Of a stretch of 64,000 nt of DNA, positions 30,972 through 40,333 are shown in pieces (position 1 is the stretch's first letter; every line of letters starts with the position of its first letter). The notes under the pieces were generated by a model that saw only the letters and a program-made list of their open reading frames with translations, made no database searches and was not told the origin of the DNA. Location of the stretch: NCBI RefSeq assembly GCF_000186865.1, contig NW_008705577.1, positions 387,970 through 451,969 on the forward strand, read 5' to 3'. Made by a program: the position numbers and the translations under genes. The stretch comes from Aureococcus anophagefferens (taxonomy: Eukaryota; Sar; Pelagophyceae; Pelagomonadales; Pelagomonadaceae).

Positions 30972-32054
30972 TCACGTCGCTTCGCCGACGATGTCGCGCT
31001 TGTCGACGCCCTCGTAGGTCTTCAAGATGGCCCCAGCTGCTTCGATGTATCGCGTTGCCTCCATGTATCGTTCGATCGCCCCGGCCTCGGACGCCTCGAA
31101 TCGCCCGGTGCAGCCCCGATTGTCCTTGAGCATCTCGCCGAGCTGGAAGTTCGCGCCGAGGTGGCCCTGCTCCGCGGCCAACTTCATCCACTTGAACGCC
31201 TCATCTTCGTCCTTGGGCACGAGGCGGCCGTGGATGTACATCGCGGCCGTGTGGAACTGCGCCTCCGCGTTGCCGCGCTGCGCGGCGAGGATGTGGTACG
31301 CGACGAAGTCCGCCTGGTTGCCCGCGATCCGCGCCAGCTGAATCGCCGCGATGCCGCTCCCGAGCTCCGTCCCCCGCTTCAGGAGCGCGAGGGCCTTCTT
31401 CTTGGACTTCTTCAGGCCGATGTGGCCGCACGCGAATGCTTGCGCGAGCTGGGCCATCGCCATCGCGTTCTGCTGCCCGACGCCTCGCCGCAGCCGCGCG
31501 ACCTGCTCCGCGTCGTCGCGACAGGCCGGCGCGCGGCAGAGCGCGCACTTGCCGCTCTTCGCGTGCACCTTCCGCGTGCAGGCGGAGCAGACGCGCTTGT
31601 AGCAGCAGGAGAAGAAGGTCGCCTTGAAATTCACGTTCCAGTCCTCGAGGCAGACCGGGCATCGCGTGTCGTCGACCCACGCGTCGAGCGCCTCCGGCTC
31701 CGGGTTCCGCTCGCGCCGCGCCCGCGCCGCCTCGTGCTCGGCGGCGATGCGCGCGCGCACGTCGTCGGCGAACGACCGCGGCGCGGGGCCGTAGAAGACG
31801 TCGCGCGGCGGCGACGGCGGCGGCGTCGGGGCCTCGGCGCGCTTCTTCGCCTCCGCTTCCCGCGCCGCTTTGATCTTAGAGCACACTTTTTTGTGACCGC
31901 GCTCCTTCCAATCCACCGTTTGGCAGGCTTTGGAGCAGTAGCGTGCGATAGAGCAAACGCACAGGAGCTTGGCGGAGTCGACGCCGCAGACCGTGCACGG
32001 CTTATCAACACTCTTGAAGAGCTTCTTCGTCGCTTTCTCGAGGTCGCTGCTCAT
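30972..32054 (-). CDS. MYND zinc finger, RING-like and Sel1-repeat protein
   Basis: 360 aa from the ATG at 32054. A MYND finger starts the protein: CTVCGVDSAKLLCVCSIARY followed by CSKACQTVDWKERGHKKVC. A RING-like Cys array follows near residues 128-180 (CPVCLEDWNVNF, CCYKRVCSACTRKVHAKSGKC, ALCRAPAC). Then four Sel1/TPR-like repeats: AMAMAQLAQAFACGHIG, ALALLKRGTELGSGIAAIQL, AAQRGNAEAQFHTAAMYIHG and KLAAEQGHLGANFQLGEM. Combined MYND-RING-Sel1 proteins are common and multicopy in stramenopile algae. Probably a protein-interaction adaptor or ubiquitin ligase; no direct evidence for either. Confidence 0.85.
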   Translation of the reverse strand: MSSDLEKATKKLFKSVDKPCTVCGVDSAKLLCVCSIARYCSKACQTVDWKERGHKKVCSKIKAAREAEAKKRAEAPTPPPSPPRDVFYGPAPRSFADDVRARIAAEHEAARARRERNPEPEALDAWVDDTRCPVCLEDWNVNFKATFFSCCYKRVCSACTRKVHAKSGKCALCRAPACRDDAEQVARLRRGVGQQNAMAMAQLAQAFACGHIGLKKSKKKALALLKRGTELGSGIAAIQLARIAGNQADFVAYHILAAQRGNAEAQFHTAAMYIHGRLVPKDEDEAFKWMKLAAEQGHLGANFQLGEMLKDNRGCTGRFEASEAGAIERYMEATRYIEAAGAILKTYEGVDKRDIVGEAT

Positions 32055-32332
32055 CGATAGGGCGACGGGGGGGGCGACGCTGCTCGACCCGAAATTAATA
32101 ACAACTGCCACTCATCGAGCGGGAGGTCGGCGTCGACTCGGCGATCGCGTTTGTGGAGGCGCGACGATTCGAAAACGACGTCCGAAAACTCGACGCGGAC
32201 TCGACGGCGCCGAGCCTCGCGCCGTCGCTTTCCTCGGCGCCGTCGTCGTTGCCGTCGTCGAACCCGTCGACGAGCCTCCCCAGAACCGCGGCGCCGTCGC
32301 CCTGCCCCACGGTCACGCCCGCGCCGTGCGCC
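32055..32332. promoter_or_regulatory. Divergent intergenic region, MYND/Sel1 / K+ channel
   Basis: 278 bp between the starts. A poly-G tract and AAATTAATAACAAC (32091-32104) suggest the promoter core. The channel frame is open from 32153 but has no ATG before 32333. Confidence 0.35.
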
Positions 32333-34101
32333 ATGGCGCCGCCCAAAAAGCGGTGGCCCGTCGTCGCGTTGGCCGCTTATACGTGCGTGAAAGTGGCCGC
32401 TTATTATATTTTCGGTTGGTTGATCCTCCGTGAACTCGAGAAGGATCACCCCATCGGAAACAAGCTCGAACATACGACGCACTTCACCGGCGTCGTCTCC
32501 CACGCACGTGCGCTCACCCGTCGCCGTAGGTATTACCTCACGGTCACATTCACGACCGTCGGTTACGGCGACTGGACGCCGAAGACGGACGCGGGCAAGG
32601 GCTTCGCGATGGCCTACGCGCGCGCCGCGGCGTCGGGTTTTCCGCCGACCCGCGCCCGCGACCCCCGCCTTTCAGGTTCGTCGGCGTCGCGTTCCTGCTG
32701 CCCGTCGTGCTCAAGCTCGGCGAGGTCGTCGTCGCGGGCCTCAACAAGACGGTGCTGTCGTCGCTCGCGTCGCGGACGCACCGGCCCGTCTGGCCGCAGG
32801 TCGTCGTGTCCGCGGTGCTCTTGGCGACGCCGCTCGTCGTCGGCGGCGAGTCGCTTTTGGCTCGGACGGAGCGGCACCGGCGCAAGCACGAGGGCGATCT
32901 CACATTCGAAAAGCTCTGCGCGACGCGCTGGGACAGGATGGACGCGTACTGGTGGGCGTTCGCGACGATCACGACGATCGGCTACGGCGACCTCGACACC
33001 GCGTGCCTCGGCGACGTCTACACCCCGATGACGTGCTACGTGCTCGGCAGCGTCGTCCTCGTCGCCGCGGCCATCGCGAATTTGACCGCGGCCCTGAAGG
33101 AGCGCGGCGAGGACCTCGAGGAGCGGCGCCTGCTCGAAGCGTTCGACGTCGACGAGATCATGGCGCTCGACCTCGACGGCGACGGCGTCTCCAAGGCCGA
33201 GTTCCTGCTCGGCATGCTCTCGGCCATGGACGCCGTCGACGCCGCCAAGCTCGAGCTCTACGCGTCCCACTTCGACGAGCTCGACGTCGACCGCTCGGGC
33301 ATGCTCCTGGGCAGCAAAAGAGAGCGAAATTCCCAACTTCAAAGGCTCATATCTCGGCCGCTTTCCACTCGTTTCGGCTGATTTTTGGACGAGCGATCAT
33401 CTCTCGGAACGGTCTCGAAGCGTGGATGCTTTTTCCGGAACGCGCGCGCGCGGAACACTCACGTTGAAGCGACGTTGAATCTCTCTTTTTCGGCCCAGGC
33501 CGGCTCACGGCCAAGGACCTCGGGCGCGTGCGGCCGCGCGGCGTCGCCGTCTGTGTGGAAACCAGACTTCAATGTGCGCTTAATCGAACGATTTGGACCA
33601 GACTCTTTCGCTGTGCTTCGAGAACTCGACGAGAGCAATCGATTCGTCCAAAAATCAGCCGAATCGACTTCGATTTGATTGAGATAGAGAGTTCTGAAGT
33701 TTGGTGGGGACCCCCCAAACCAGTGGTTGATTTCCACACAGGTCGCCGTCGAGCCGCCGCCGCTGGACGAGGAGGCGAAGGCGGCCGAACCGGTGAGGCG
33801 GACCGTGTCTTTCGACGCGTCCGTCGACGAGCAGGCGGCGGCGCGCGCGGCCGCGCTCCGCGCGAAGAAGAAGCAGGAGCGCCGCCGCCGCCGCCGCCGC
33901 CGCCGCGACCGCGCGGCGGCCGCGGCGGCCGACGACGACGAGGCGACGTCCCTCTGCCCCTGGTGGCTCCGCTGCGACTGCACCGCGGCCGACGTCGTCG
34001 ACGACGCCGGCGACGTCGAGGACGGCGGCGTCGAGGCCCGCGTCGTCGACGCGAGCGTCTCCGCGCGCGACGTCGAGCCGGACGCGTGCCGCGTCTGCTA
34101 G
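32333..34101 (+). CDS. Two-pore K+ channel with EF-hands (TPK-type)
   Basis: Exons 32333-32619, 32676-33298, 33499-33542 and 33742-34101; about 437 aa. TM1 is ALAAYTCVKVAAYYIFGWL; pore 1 has TFTTVGYGD, pore 2 has TITTIGYGD, both K+ selectivity filters. TM2-TM4 follow in order. Two EF-hands lie C-terminal: DLDGDGVSKAEF, and DVDRSG|RLTAKDL, which is split by introner A3 and whole again after splicing. This is the plant/algal TPK layout, giving Ca2+-activated K+ leak. The intron at 32620-32675 is short; a GT donor at 32632 is possible instead. A further 51-nt in-frame intron (32483-32533 or nearby) before pore 1 is possible. The tail has a poly-Arg run and an acidic end. Confidence 0.88.
33307..33498 (-). 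mobile_element. Introner element, family A copy 3, reversed (K+ channel)
   Basis: 192-bp element in the opposite orientation to copies 1 and 2. Its ends are CTGGGCAGCAAAAGAGAG and (reverse complement) CTGGGCCGAAAAAGAGAG. The flanking 8-mers GCATGCTC (33299-33306) and GCCGGCTC (33499-33506) differ at two bases. The intron is 33299-33498 (200 bp, GC-AG, phase 1); it splits EF-hand 2 and splicing restores D-R-S-G-R-L-T-A-K-D-L. A T-rich tract (TCTCTCTTTTTCGG) precedes the acceptor. Confidence 0.93.
33551..33741 (+). mobile_element. Introner element, family B copy 2 (K+ channel)
   Basis: 191-bp element, ends CTGTGTGGAAACC and (reverse complement) CTGTGTGGAAATC. Perfect 8-bp duplication GTCGCCGT at 33543-33550 and 33742-33749. 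The intron is 33543-33741 (199 bp), GT-AG, phase 0; excision leaves GGC|GTC GCC GTC GAG. It lies only 44 bp after introner A3. Confidence 0.95.
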
Positions 34102-34156
34102 GGCTCGCGTCTCGGCGCGCGACGTCGAGCCGGACGCGCGCCGCGTCTGCTAGGGC
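34053..34156. repeat. 52-bp tandem duplication covering the K+ channel stop codon
   Basis: CGCGACGTCGAGCCGGACGC and GCCGCGTCTGCTAGGGC occur twice with a 52-bp offset. The first copy encodes the last ~15 residues and stop of the channel; the second lies just downstream with its own in-register TAG. Confidence 0.85.
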
Positions 34157-34252
34157 GCGCCCTCCCCCCCCCCCTTCCCCGGCGCCGGGGCCGCGCGGCG
34201 CCGCGACGGCGCCGCGGGCCCCGCGCGTCTTTTCCATAACCCTTTTTTGCGA

Positions 34253-35610
34253 TTACGCGCGCCGCCGCTGGCGCGCGCAGGCGGCGACGGCGGAGTCCTG
34301 CGCGGCCGCGAGCTGGGCGACGAGCGTCGCGCGGTCGCGCTGGCCCTTGGCGTCCTTGGGCCCCGGCGCGGAGGGCGTGTGGGGCGCCTTGACGCGGCGC
34401 GCGAGCGCGCCGGCGTCGTCGAGGCCGAGGAAGGGCCCGAGGCGCGCGAGCGCGGCGGCGTCGCCCTTGGCGAGGTCCTCGAAGGCGAAGTGGTCGCAGA
34501 GCGCGAGCGGCGGCGGCGGGAGCGCGTCGACCTGGGCCGCGAGCGCGCCGGCGCCGAGCGCGAGGATCGCGACCTCGGACGCGCAGCCGCCGACCTGGAA
34601 ACGCGCGCGTAAAAAAGTTGGAACAACACGGAACGCCGGCCGCGGACGGACTTGGCGAAGTTGCGCTTGTCGCAGACGGAGCGCACGATGGCCGCGGCGT
34701 CTCGCGTCGCGAGAGACACGCGGAGCTGGGCCGCCGCGGGCGCGCCGTCGCGGAACGCGTCCGCGAGCGCGCCGAGGCTCGGCATCTGGAGCGCCTTGTG
34801 GTCCGGCGTCGGCGTGCCCCACCAGTTCCTGCGAAGCGACGCTCGGCCGAGAAGAAAACGGTCGCGGCGCCGGCGCGCGCGGGTAGGACGCCATGCCCTC
34901 GCCCTCGGTCCAGGCGAGCGGCGCGCGCTTCTTCAGCGCGGCCATGGCGTCGTCGTTGCGCCCGCCCAGCGCGTTGAGGATCCACGTCGTCGCGCCCGGG
35001 CCCTCGCCCGCCTCGCGCGCCGCGGCGGCCGCGGCGAGCTCCGCGGCGGGCGCGTCCGCGGCCATCTTCGAGTTGAAGACGGCGGCCGCGCGCTGCCAGG
35101 CGAGGGGCCCGACGAGCGACGGCCGGCAGCGGCGGCCGCACTGCTCGAAGAGCGACTTGTACCAGTGGTGGCCCGTGCCCTCGAGGCCCGCGACGAACAC
35201 GAACGGCGCGCGCGCGCCGTCGACGGTGGCGCCGTCCGCCGCGGGCGCCGCGGCGGACGGCGCCCGGGCCAGCGCCTCGGCGACGGCGCGCTCCGCGGCG
35301 CCGCGCGCGGCCGCGCGCTCCTCGGCGCCGCGCGCGCGGCCGCCGCCCCGTCGGCGACGTCGCCCCGCTCGAAGGCCGCCACGGCGCTCCGCGTCGCCGA
35401 CGCCGACGACGCCAGCGACGCCAGCGTCTTTTCCTGGCGCGCGGCCGTCGTCGCGAGGCGCTCGGCGACGAGGCCCAGCTCCGTGAGCGCCGCCGCGTGC
35501 GCCACGGGCGGCGGCGCCGCGCGGCTGCGGGACGTGGACAGGCGCAGGGACGAGATGCACAGCACGGCGATGACGGCGGCCGCGACGACGTAGGCGTCGC
35601 GGCGCGCCAT
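34253..35610 (-). CDS. Type II membrane sulfotransferase-like protein
   Basis: Exons 35610-34881, 34828-34648 and 34594-34253, about 417 aa. The N-terminus is a signal anchor (YVVAAAVIAVLCISSLRL), fitting a Golgi type II enzyme. FVFVAGLEGTGHHWYKSLFE resembles the 5'-PAPS loop of sulfotransferases. Introns 34829-34880 (GC-AG) and 34595-34647 (GT-AG) join SYP|NWWGTPTPDHKALQ and NFAKS|VGGCASEVAIL in frame. The frame changes by one base near 35,330-35,345, in a GC-rich stretch: upstream reads ERGDVADGAA and downstream AEERAAARGAAERAVAEAL. A single missing base or a very short intron would explain it. The acceptor sugar or protein is unknown. Confidence 0.65.
34595..34647 (-). other. 53-nt intron with introner-like flanking repeat
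   Basis: The intron starts GTCCGCGG and the following exon starts GTCGGCGG, 7 of 8 bases alike, in the position where introners show their target duplication. It ends TTTCCAG. No introner terminus remains. Confidence 0.6.
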
Positions 35611-35777
35611 CTTCGTGTGGGGCTGCCCGAACTGCTCGTGTGGCTTTTTGCCGAGATAGTGAAAATGCCCGATCGGGCGATCTCAGACGCAGGAGCGCGT
35701 AGCTTTGAACAGCTCTCCGAGATAGATCGGTGTCGGAACTGCCCAGCCCGCCGACCGGCCGCGCCGCCGTCGCGACC
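35611..35777. promoter_or_regulatory. Divergent intergenic region, sulfotransferase / SMP-like gene
   Basis: 167 bp between start codons, AT-richer core around 35640-35720 (GTGGCTTTTTGCCGAGATAG, AGCTTTGAACAGCTC). No gene seen. Confidence 0.35.
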
Positions 35778-37676
35778 ATGCGCGCGCGCGGCGCCCTCGT
35801 GCTGTGCCTCCTCGACGCCGCCGCCGCCGAGCCGGCGTCGCTCTTCAGCGAGCCCATGAGCGCCCACTTCGACTACGCCGCCGCCTGGCGCGGCGCGGCG
35901 GCGCGGGGGTCGCCGCCGCGGGCCGGCGGCGGCGCCGGCGCGACGAACGAGCAGCGGTCGAGCGGCGCGGGCATCCCGGACCTGCTCGTGGGCGGCGCGC
36001 TGCGCGCGACGGGCGTCGCCACCCGCCGAGCGTCGAAGGCGCTCCGGCGCGCGTCCAAGGCCCTGGAGGCGTCGTCGTCCAAGTTCGAGAGCGCCGGGGA
36101 CCTCGTCAAGACCCTTGGCGGCCGCGCGCCGACGCGGCGGCCCGCCGCGCGGCCCGCGCCGCGGCCCGCGCCCGCGGCGCCCGCGCCCGCGGCGGCGCCG
36201 ACGCGCGCGGCGCCCCGGGCCGCGGCGCCCGCGAACGGCACGACCGCGCCGCCGCCCGCGGACCTCGTGTTCCGGGGTCTCGCCCTCGCCGGCCGGCTCG
36301 GCGCCGCCGCGGAGCGCGTGGGCCGCGCGGTCGAGCGCCGCTCGGGCGTCGCGCTCGCCGTGCTCGCCTTCGCGATCGGACGCGCGTCGAAGCCGCGCGA
36401 CGCCAAGCCCGCGTCGCGGATCATGGCCGTCCTGCGCTATCTGGTCGTCGCCGCCGCGCTCTACGCCGCCGCCGCGCCGGGCGGCGGCGATGATGTGCCC
36501 GCGGTGGCCGACGCGCCCGCCGCACCGCCGGCGCCGGCGGACTGGCTCGCGTCGCTCCTCTTCGCGCGCCGGTCCCTCGAGACCATCTGGGCCGCGGGCC
36601 TGCGGCGCCACGTCAGCGAGCGCGCGCGGGGGGTGCTGCTGGAGACCATGGCCTACTACGACGGGTCCTTCGAGGTGCTGGAGGCGTCCGTCGACTTCGG
36701 CGCGGGCCTGCCGCCCTTACACCGCGTCGAGACGCGCGAGCCGACGCCGGCGCTCGTCGACGCTTTACGGCCCGGCGCCAAGATGTTGGCCTACGCCGTC
36801 GAGGTGGGCGACTGGGCCCTGGAGGCGCCCGGCGGCTTCGCGTCGCTCGACCTCGAATTACAAGGCCGCTTCGCGAAGTACGCCGTCCCCCGGTTGGGCG
36901 TGACCTTCGAGAGCGCGACGATCGCCGCGTCGACGCTCGTCGTCGCCGTCGAGGTCACGGACGCCTACCCGTTCCTCGGGACGGCGGCCTTTGGCTTCGA
37001 CGGCGCGGCGGGCCGGCCTCGGTTGGACGCGACGTCGTTCGTCGGAGCGGAGGCGGCGCGCGCGGACTTTGAGTTCGCGCCCTTCGGGTCCATGGTCGCC
37101 GACGAGATCCACCGGTCCCTGCCCGTGGCGCAGCGCGACGTCTGGACCTTCGACCTCGGCGCCTGGCTCGTCACCTGCGACGGCGGCGGCCAATCGAACG
37201 CGACGCGGCGCGAAGCGCCGGAGCCCGCGCCGATACCCGAGGAGCCCGTTTCTCGAAAAACGCCGCCGCCGACGCGCGTCGTCGACCGCGTGCGCGAGCT
37301 CGACGCGCTCTGCGACGACGGCGCGCCGCGGCGCGGGCCGTTGCGCAAGCTCAACGCGTTCGTCCGCTGCCGCCTGCCGCGGCCGACGTTGCCGGACGAC
37401 GCGCCGCCCGCCGCGCCGCCCGCGGACGTCTCCGCGGACCGCGAGCCGACGGCGCGCGAGCTGCTGGCGGCCGCGCGGAGCGTCCAGCGCGAGCGCGACT
37501 CCATCCTCGCCGACGCCGAGGCCAAGCGCAACGCCGCGGAGGCGTTCCGCGCGCAGCTCGCGCGCGAGCTCGCGTCGCTCGGCAACACGCTCCGGCCGAG
37601 GACCGTGACGCCGCGGCCGAGCGCCCAGGGCGCCAAGGTCGACCCGCTGCGGGACTACCCCCACCACCTCGTTTAA
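35778..37676 (+). CDS. Membrane protein with probable SMP/TULIP lipid-binding domain
   Basis: 632 aa from the ATG at 35778. A short hydrophobic N-terminus (ALVLCLLDAAAAEPA) may be a signal peptide. A Pro/Ala-rich stretch follows, then hydrophobic GVALAVLAFAIGR and AVLRYLVVAAALYAAAAPGG that could be membrane hairpins. Residues ~280-450 (TMAYYDGSFEVLEASVDFGA, LPPLHRVETREPTP, YAVEVGDWALEAPGG, SLDLELQGRFAKYAVPRLG) have the alternating-strand, 'lower leaflet' pattern of SMP domains, which shuttle lipids at membrane contact sites. The tail is a charged predicted coiled coil (AARSVQRERDSILADAEAKR). The domain call rests on pattern alone. Confidence 0.45.
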   Translation: MRARGALVLCLLDAAAAEPASLFSEPMSAHFDYAAAWRGAAARGSPPRAGGGAGATNEQRSSGAGIPDLLVGGALRATGVATRRASKALRRASKALEASSSKFESAGDLVKTLGGRAPTRRPAARPAPRPAPAAPAPAAAPTRAAPRAAAPANGTTAPPPADLVFRGLALAGRLGAAAERVGRAVERRSGVALAVLAFAIGRASKPRDAKPASRIMAVLRYLVVAAALYAAAAPGGGDDVPAVADAPAAPPAPADWLASLLFARRSLETIWAAGLRRHVSERARGVLLETMAYYDGSFEVLEASVDFGAGLPPLHRVETREPTPALVDALRPGAKMLAYAVEVGDWALEAPGGFASLDLELQGRFAKYAVPRLGVTFESATIAASTLVVAVEVTDAYPFLGTAAFGFDGAAGRPRLDATSFVGAEAARADFEFAPFGSMVADEIHRSLPVAQRDVWTFDLGAWLVTCDGGGQSNATRREAPEPAPIPEEPVSRKTPPPTRVVDRVRELDALCDDGAPRRGPLRKLNAFVRCRLPRPTLPDDAPPAAPPADVSADREPTARELLAAARSVQRERDSILADAEAKRNAAEAFRAQLARELASLGNTLRPRTVTPRPSAQGAKVDPLRDYPHHLV

Positions 37677-37980
37677 AAAAACTGCACACAAGATCGTCCG
37701 GTGTCGCCCCGCGTACGAACGACGGACGAATCCGCCACCGCCGATCTCGGCGCCATCGACGCCGTCGTACGCGCCCCTTGGTTTCGGGACGCGTGAGGGG
37801 CCGAGGCTTCGGGAACACCAAAAAGCGGAACATCAATCGACCGCTGAGGAGCGATGGCGGCGGCGGCGCGCGCGGCACTATGCCGGCAACTTGAGGAGAC
37901 TTTTGAGGAGCCAGAGCTCTACTAAGTAGAGCTTCCGGCGACAACTCTTGCGAGGTGTGGGCCCGAAGCGCAGAGCATCG
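37677..37980. other. Intergenic region
   Basis: 304 bp with no supportable gene. AAAAAAACTGCACAC follows the stop at 37676. A near-perfect inverted pair lies at CTCTACTAAGTAGAG (37916-37930), a small hairpin in the probable promoter of the next gene. Confidence 0.45.
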
Positions 37981-39405
37981 ATGGCCGAGCTCACATCCAA
38001 GGAGCGCCGCCTGGCCAAGCGCGCCGCGGCGCGCGAGGCGGCCGGCGCGAAGCAGCCGTCGGATGCTACCCGAAGCCGCCCGCGGCCGCGCCGTCCGACG
38101 GCGGCCTCACGGCGAAGGAGCGGCGCAAGCTCAAGCGCGCCGCCGAGCGCGGCGAGGCGGCGCCGGCGCCGACAAAGACGACGTCGGCCTTCGACGCCGC
38201 GGCCGCCGGCGGCACGTCCAAGGAGCGGCGCGCGGCGAAGCGCGCCGCGGCGCGCGGCGAGGCCGGCGGCGGCGCGAAGAGTTCCAAGAAGCGGCCGCGC
38301 GAGCCGTCGTCCGCGCCGCTCGTCGCCTTCGTGGGCCAGCTCGGCTTCTCCGTGACCGCCGAGCGCCTCAAGGCGTTCTTCACGTCCCAGGACGTGCCCG
38401 GGACCCTCAAGGTGCGGCTCCTCACGGACGCGAAGACGGGCAAATCTCGGGGCATGGCGTTCGTGCAGTGCGAGACGGCCGAGGCGCTCTACGCGTGCGT
38501 CGCGCTCCACCACGCGCAGATCGACGGCCGGCGCATCAACGTGGAGCGCAGCGCCGGCGGCGGCCGCGAGGCCAAGAAGGGCAAGCTCGCGGAGCACCGG
38601 GCGCACCAGTCCAAAAAGGTCGAGGAGACCGTCGACCGCGTGCTCGAGGAGTTCGTCGCGTCGGGCCAGCTCCGGCGCGACGAGGTCGACGACGGCGTGC
38701 GCCGCCTGCTCCAGCGGCGCAGCGGCCGCGTCGCCCACGCGGCGCTGACGGAGTACGCGTCGCTCGTCGGCCGCGAGAAGTTCGAGAACCCGGCCGCGTA
38801 CCTCACGAAGATCATCTGCCGCGTGTCCACAGGAGGAGAACCCCTTCGAGAAGTACTCCCACGAGCCCCGCGAGGCGGAGATCGTCGTCCCGAAGCCCTT
38901 CCGGGGCGACGAGCCCGACGAGCCCGCGGCGTGCCCCGGCGACGACGCGGACGCGCCGCCGACGACGGCGAAGGAGCGGCGCGCGGCCAAGCGCGCGGCG
39001 CTCCAGGCGCCCGCGCCCGAGCTGCTGTCGCTCAACCGCGACGACGCGCGCGCCGACGACGCCCAGCTCACGGCGAAGGAGCGTCGCGCGGCGAAGCGCG
39101 CGGGCATGGCGCGCAAGGAGGCGCCGGCGGCCGAGGCGCCGGCGGCCGAGGCGCCGGCGGCCGAGGCGCCGGCGGCCGAGGAGGCGGCGGCGGCGGACGA
39201 ACCGCAGCTCACGGCCAAGGAGCGGCGCGCGCTGAAGCGCGCGGGCATGGCGCGCAAGGAGGAGCCGCCGGCGCCCGAGGCGCCCCCGGCGCCCGAGGCG
39301 CCCCCGGCGCCCGCGCGGCGCCCCCCGGCGGTCGCGGCGCCGCCGCCCCAGCGGTCGGCGCCGTACCAGCACGACCTGTCCGCGATCTTCTCCGCGCTCG
39401 CTTAA
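37981..39405 (+). CDS. RRM protein with repeated basic KERR motifs
   Basis: About 474 aa from the ATG at 37981 to TAA 39403-39405. One RRM lies near 38,320-38,545: VAFVGQLGFSVTAERLKAFF, KTGKSRGMAFVQC, IDGRRINVERS. Around it are at least five copies of a basic motif, (L/T)xxKERRxxKRAA: TSKERRLAKRAAA, TAKERRKLKRAAE, TSKERRAAKRAAA, TAKERRAAKRAGMARKE and TAKERRALKRAGMARKE. This suggests a nucleolar or ribosome-biogenesis factor (inference). Two apparent frame changes exist: one base missing near 38,068-38,071 and one extra near 38,825-38,832. With both corrected the frame reads continuously through EENPFEKYSHEPREAE. Confidence 0.6.
39115..39190. repeat. 15-bp coding minisatellite (Ala-Pro-Ala-Ala-Glu)
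   Basis: GAGGCGCCGGCGGCC recurs four to five times, encoding EAPAAEAPAAE. A second similar array, encoding APEAPPAPEAPPAP, lies at 39270-39315. Confidence 0.85.
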
Positions 39406-39412
39406 ACTAGGC

Positions 39413-40333
39413 TTACCCCGCCTCCGGCTGCGGCTCCGCGACCCAGGCCTCGATCGTCGACGTCGCCTCGCTCAGGGGCGTGCCCGGCTTGGAGCCCTCC
39501 TTGAAGAAGGTCGCGGTCCGCCCCGCGCCGAGGTCCCCGAAGAGCGCGGCGGCGAAGACCGTCGCGCCGAGCGCCGCGCTCTTGGGCTCGCGGCCGCCCA
39601 TGGAGCCCTTGGGCCCGCAGATGTCCGTCTTGCAGAAGCCGGGCGAGCACGCGTTGACGAAGAGGTCCGGCCGGTCGCGCGCGAGGAGCCGCGTGTACGC
39701 GTTGAGGAGGCACTTCGACGCGCCGTACGCCGGCGTCGCCATGCGGCAGTAGGCGTGGCCCGGGTCCATGAACTTGGCGACGAAGGACGCCGCGACCCGT
39801 CGGAGTTGGGACTCGTCGAGGTCGGCGGCCTCGAGGGCCGCGCGGTCGCTTTTGGTTAGCAGGCCGTGGGTCCGCGTCCCCACCGACGACGACACGTTGA
39901 GGACCTTCGCGCCGGGCCCGAGGAGCGGCAGGAAGGCATTGGTCGCGTCGATGGCGCCGTAGACGTTGACCGCGAGCGTGCGCCGCGCGGCCTCGTCGCG
40001 GAGGCCGTCCTGGTAGTTCTCCAGGAGCACGCCGGCGTTGTTGACGAAGACGTCGACGGTCTTCGCTTCGATCTCGTTGTGGCCCGCGTAGTTCGGCGCG
40101 TTCGACGTCGCCACGGCGGCGGCGGCGCGCGCGATCGACGCCGCGTCCGTGACGTCGAGCTCGACGGCCTCGACGCGCTCGCCGTAGGTGCTCGCGAGCT
40201 CGCAGGCGAGCACGCGCCCCTGCTGCAGGTTCCGGCAGCCGAGGAAGACGAGCTCGCAGCCGTGCTCCAGGCAGACTTTGACGCACTCGAGGCCCAGGCC
40301 TCTGTTGCCGCCGGTGACGAAGGCGCGCACCAT
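39413..40333 (-). CDS. Short-chain dehydrogenase/reductase
   Basis: 306 aa, single exon. It has the classical SDR cofactor loop at the very N-terminus (VTGGNRGLGLE, TGxxxGxG), VNNAGVLLENY in place of NNAG, and the catalytic Ser in NVSSSVG with Y-x-x-x-K in AYGASKCLLNAY. NACSPGFCKTDICG corresponds to the PG motif after the active site. Composition and length fit carbonyl-reductase-like SDRs (NADPH-dependent ketone reduction), with an insertion between Ser and Tyr as in that group. No targeting signal. Substrate unknown. Its 3' end converges on the RRM gene with 7 bases between stops. Confidence 0.9.
   Translation of the reverse strand: MVRAFVTGGNRGLGLECVKVCLEHGCELVFLGCRNLQQGRVLACELASTYGERVEAVELDVTDAASIARAAAAVATSNAPNYAGHNEIEAKTVDVFVNNAGVLLENYQDGLRDEAARRTLAVNVYGAIDATNAFLPLLGPGAKVLNVSSSVGTRTHGLLTKSDRAALEAADLDESQLRRVAASFVAKFMDPGHAYCRMATPAYGASKCLLNAYTRLLARDRPDLFVNACSPGFCKTDICGPKGSMGGREPKSAALGATVFAAALFGDLGAGRTATFFKEGSKPGTPLSEATSTIEAWVAEPQPEAG

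Noticed and set aside
35641..35760. Possible degenerate introner (GCCGAGATAG and ending AACTGCCCAG)
   Set aside because: Shares only short words with the families, lacks a terminal repeat and an 8-bp duplication, and lies between genes.
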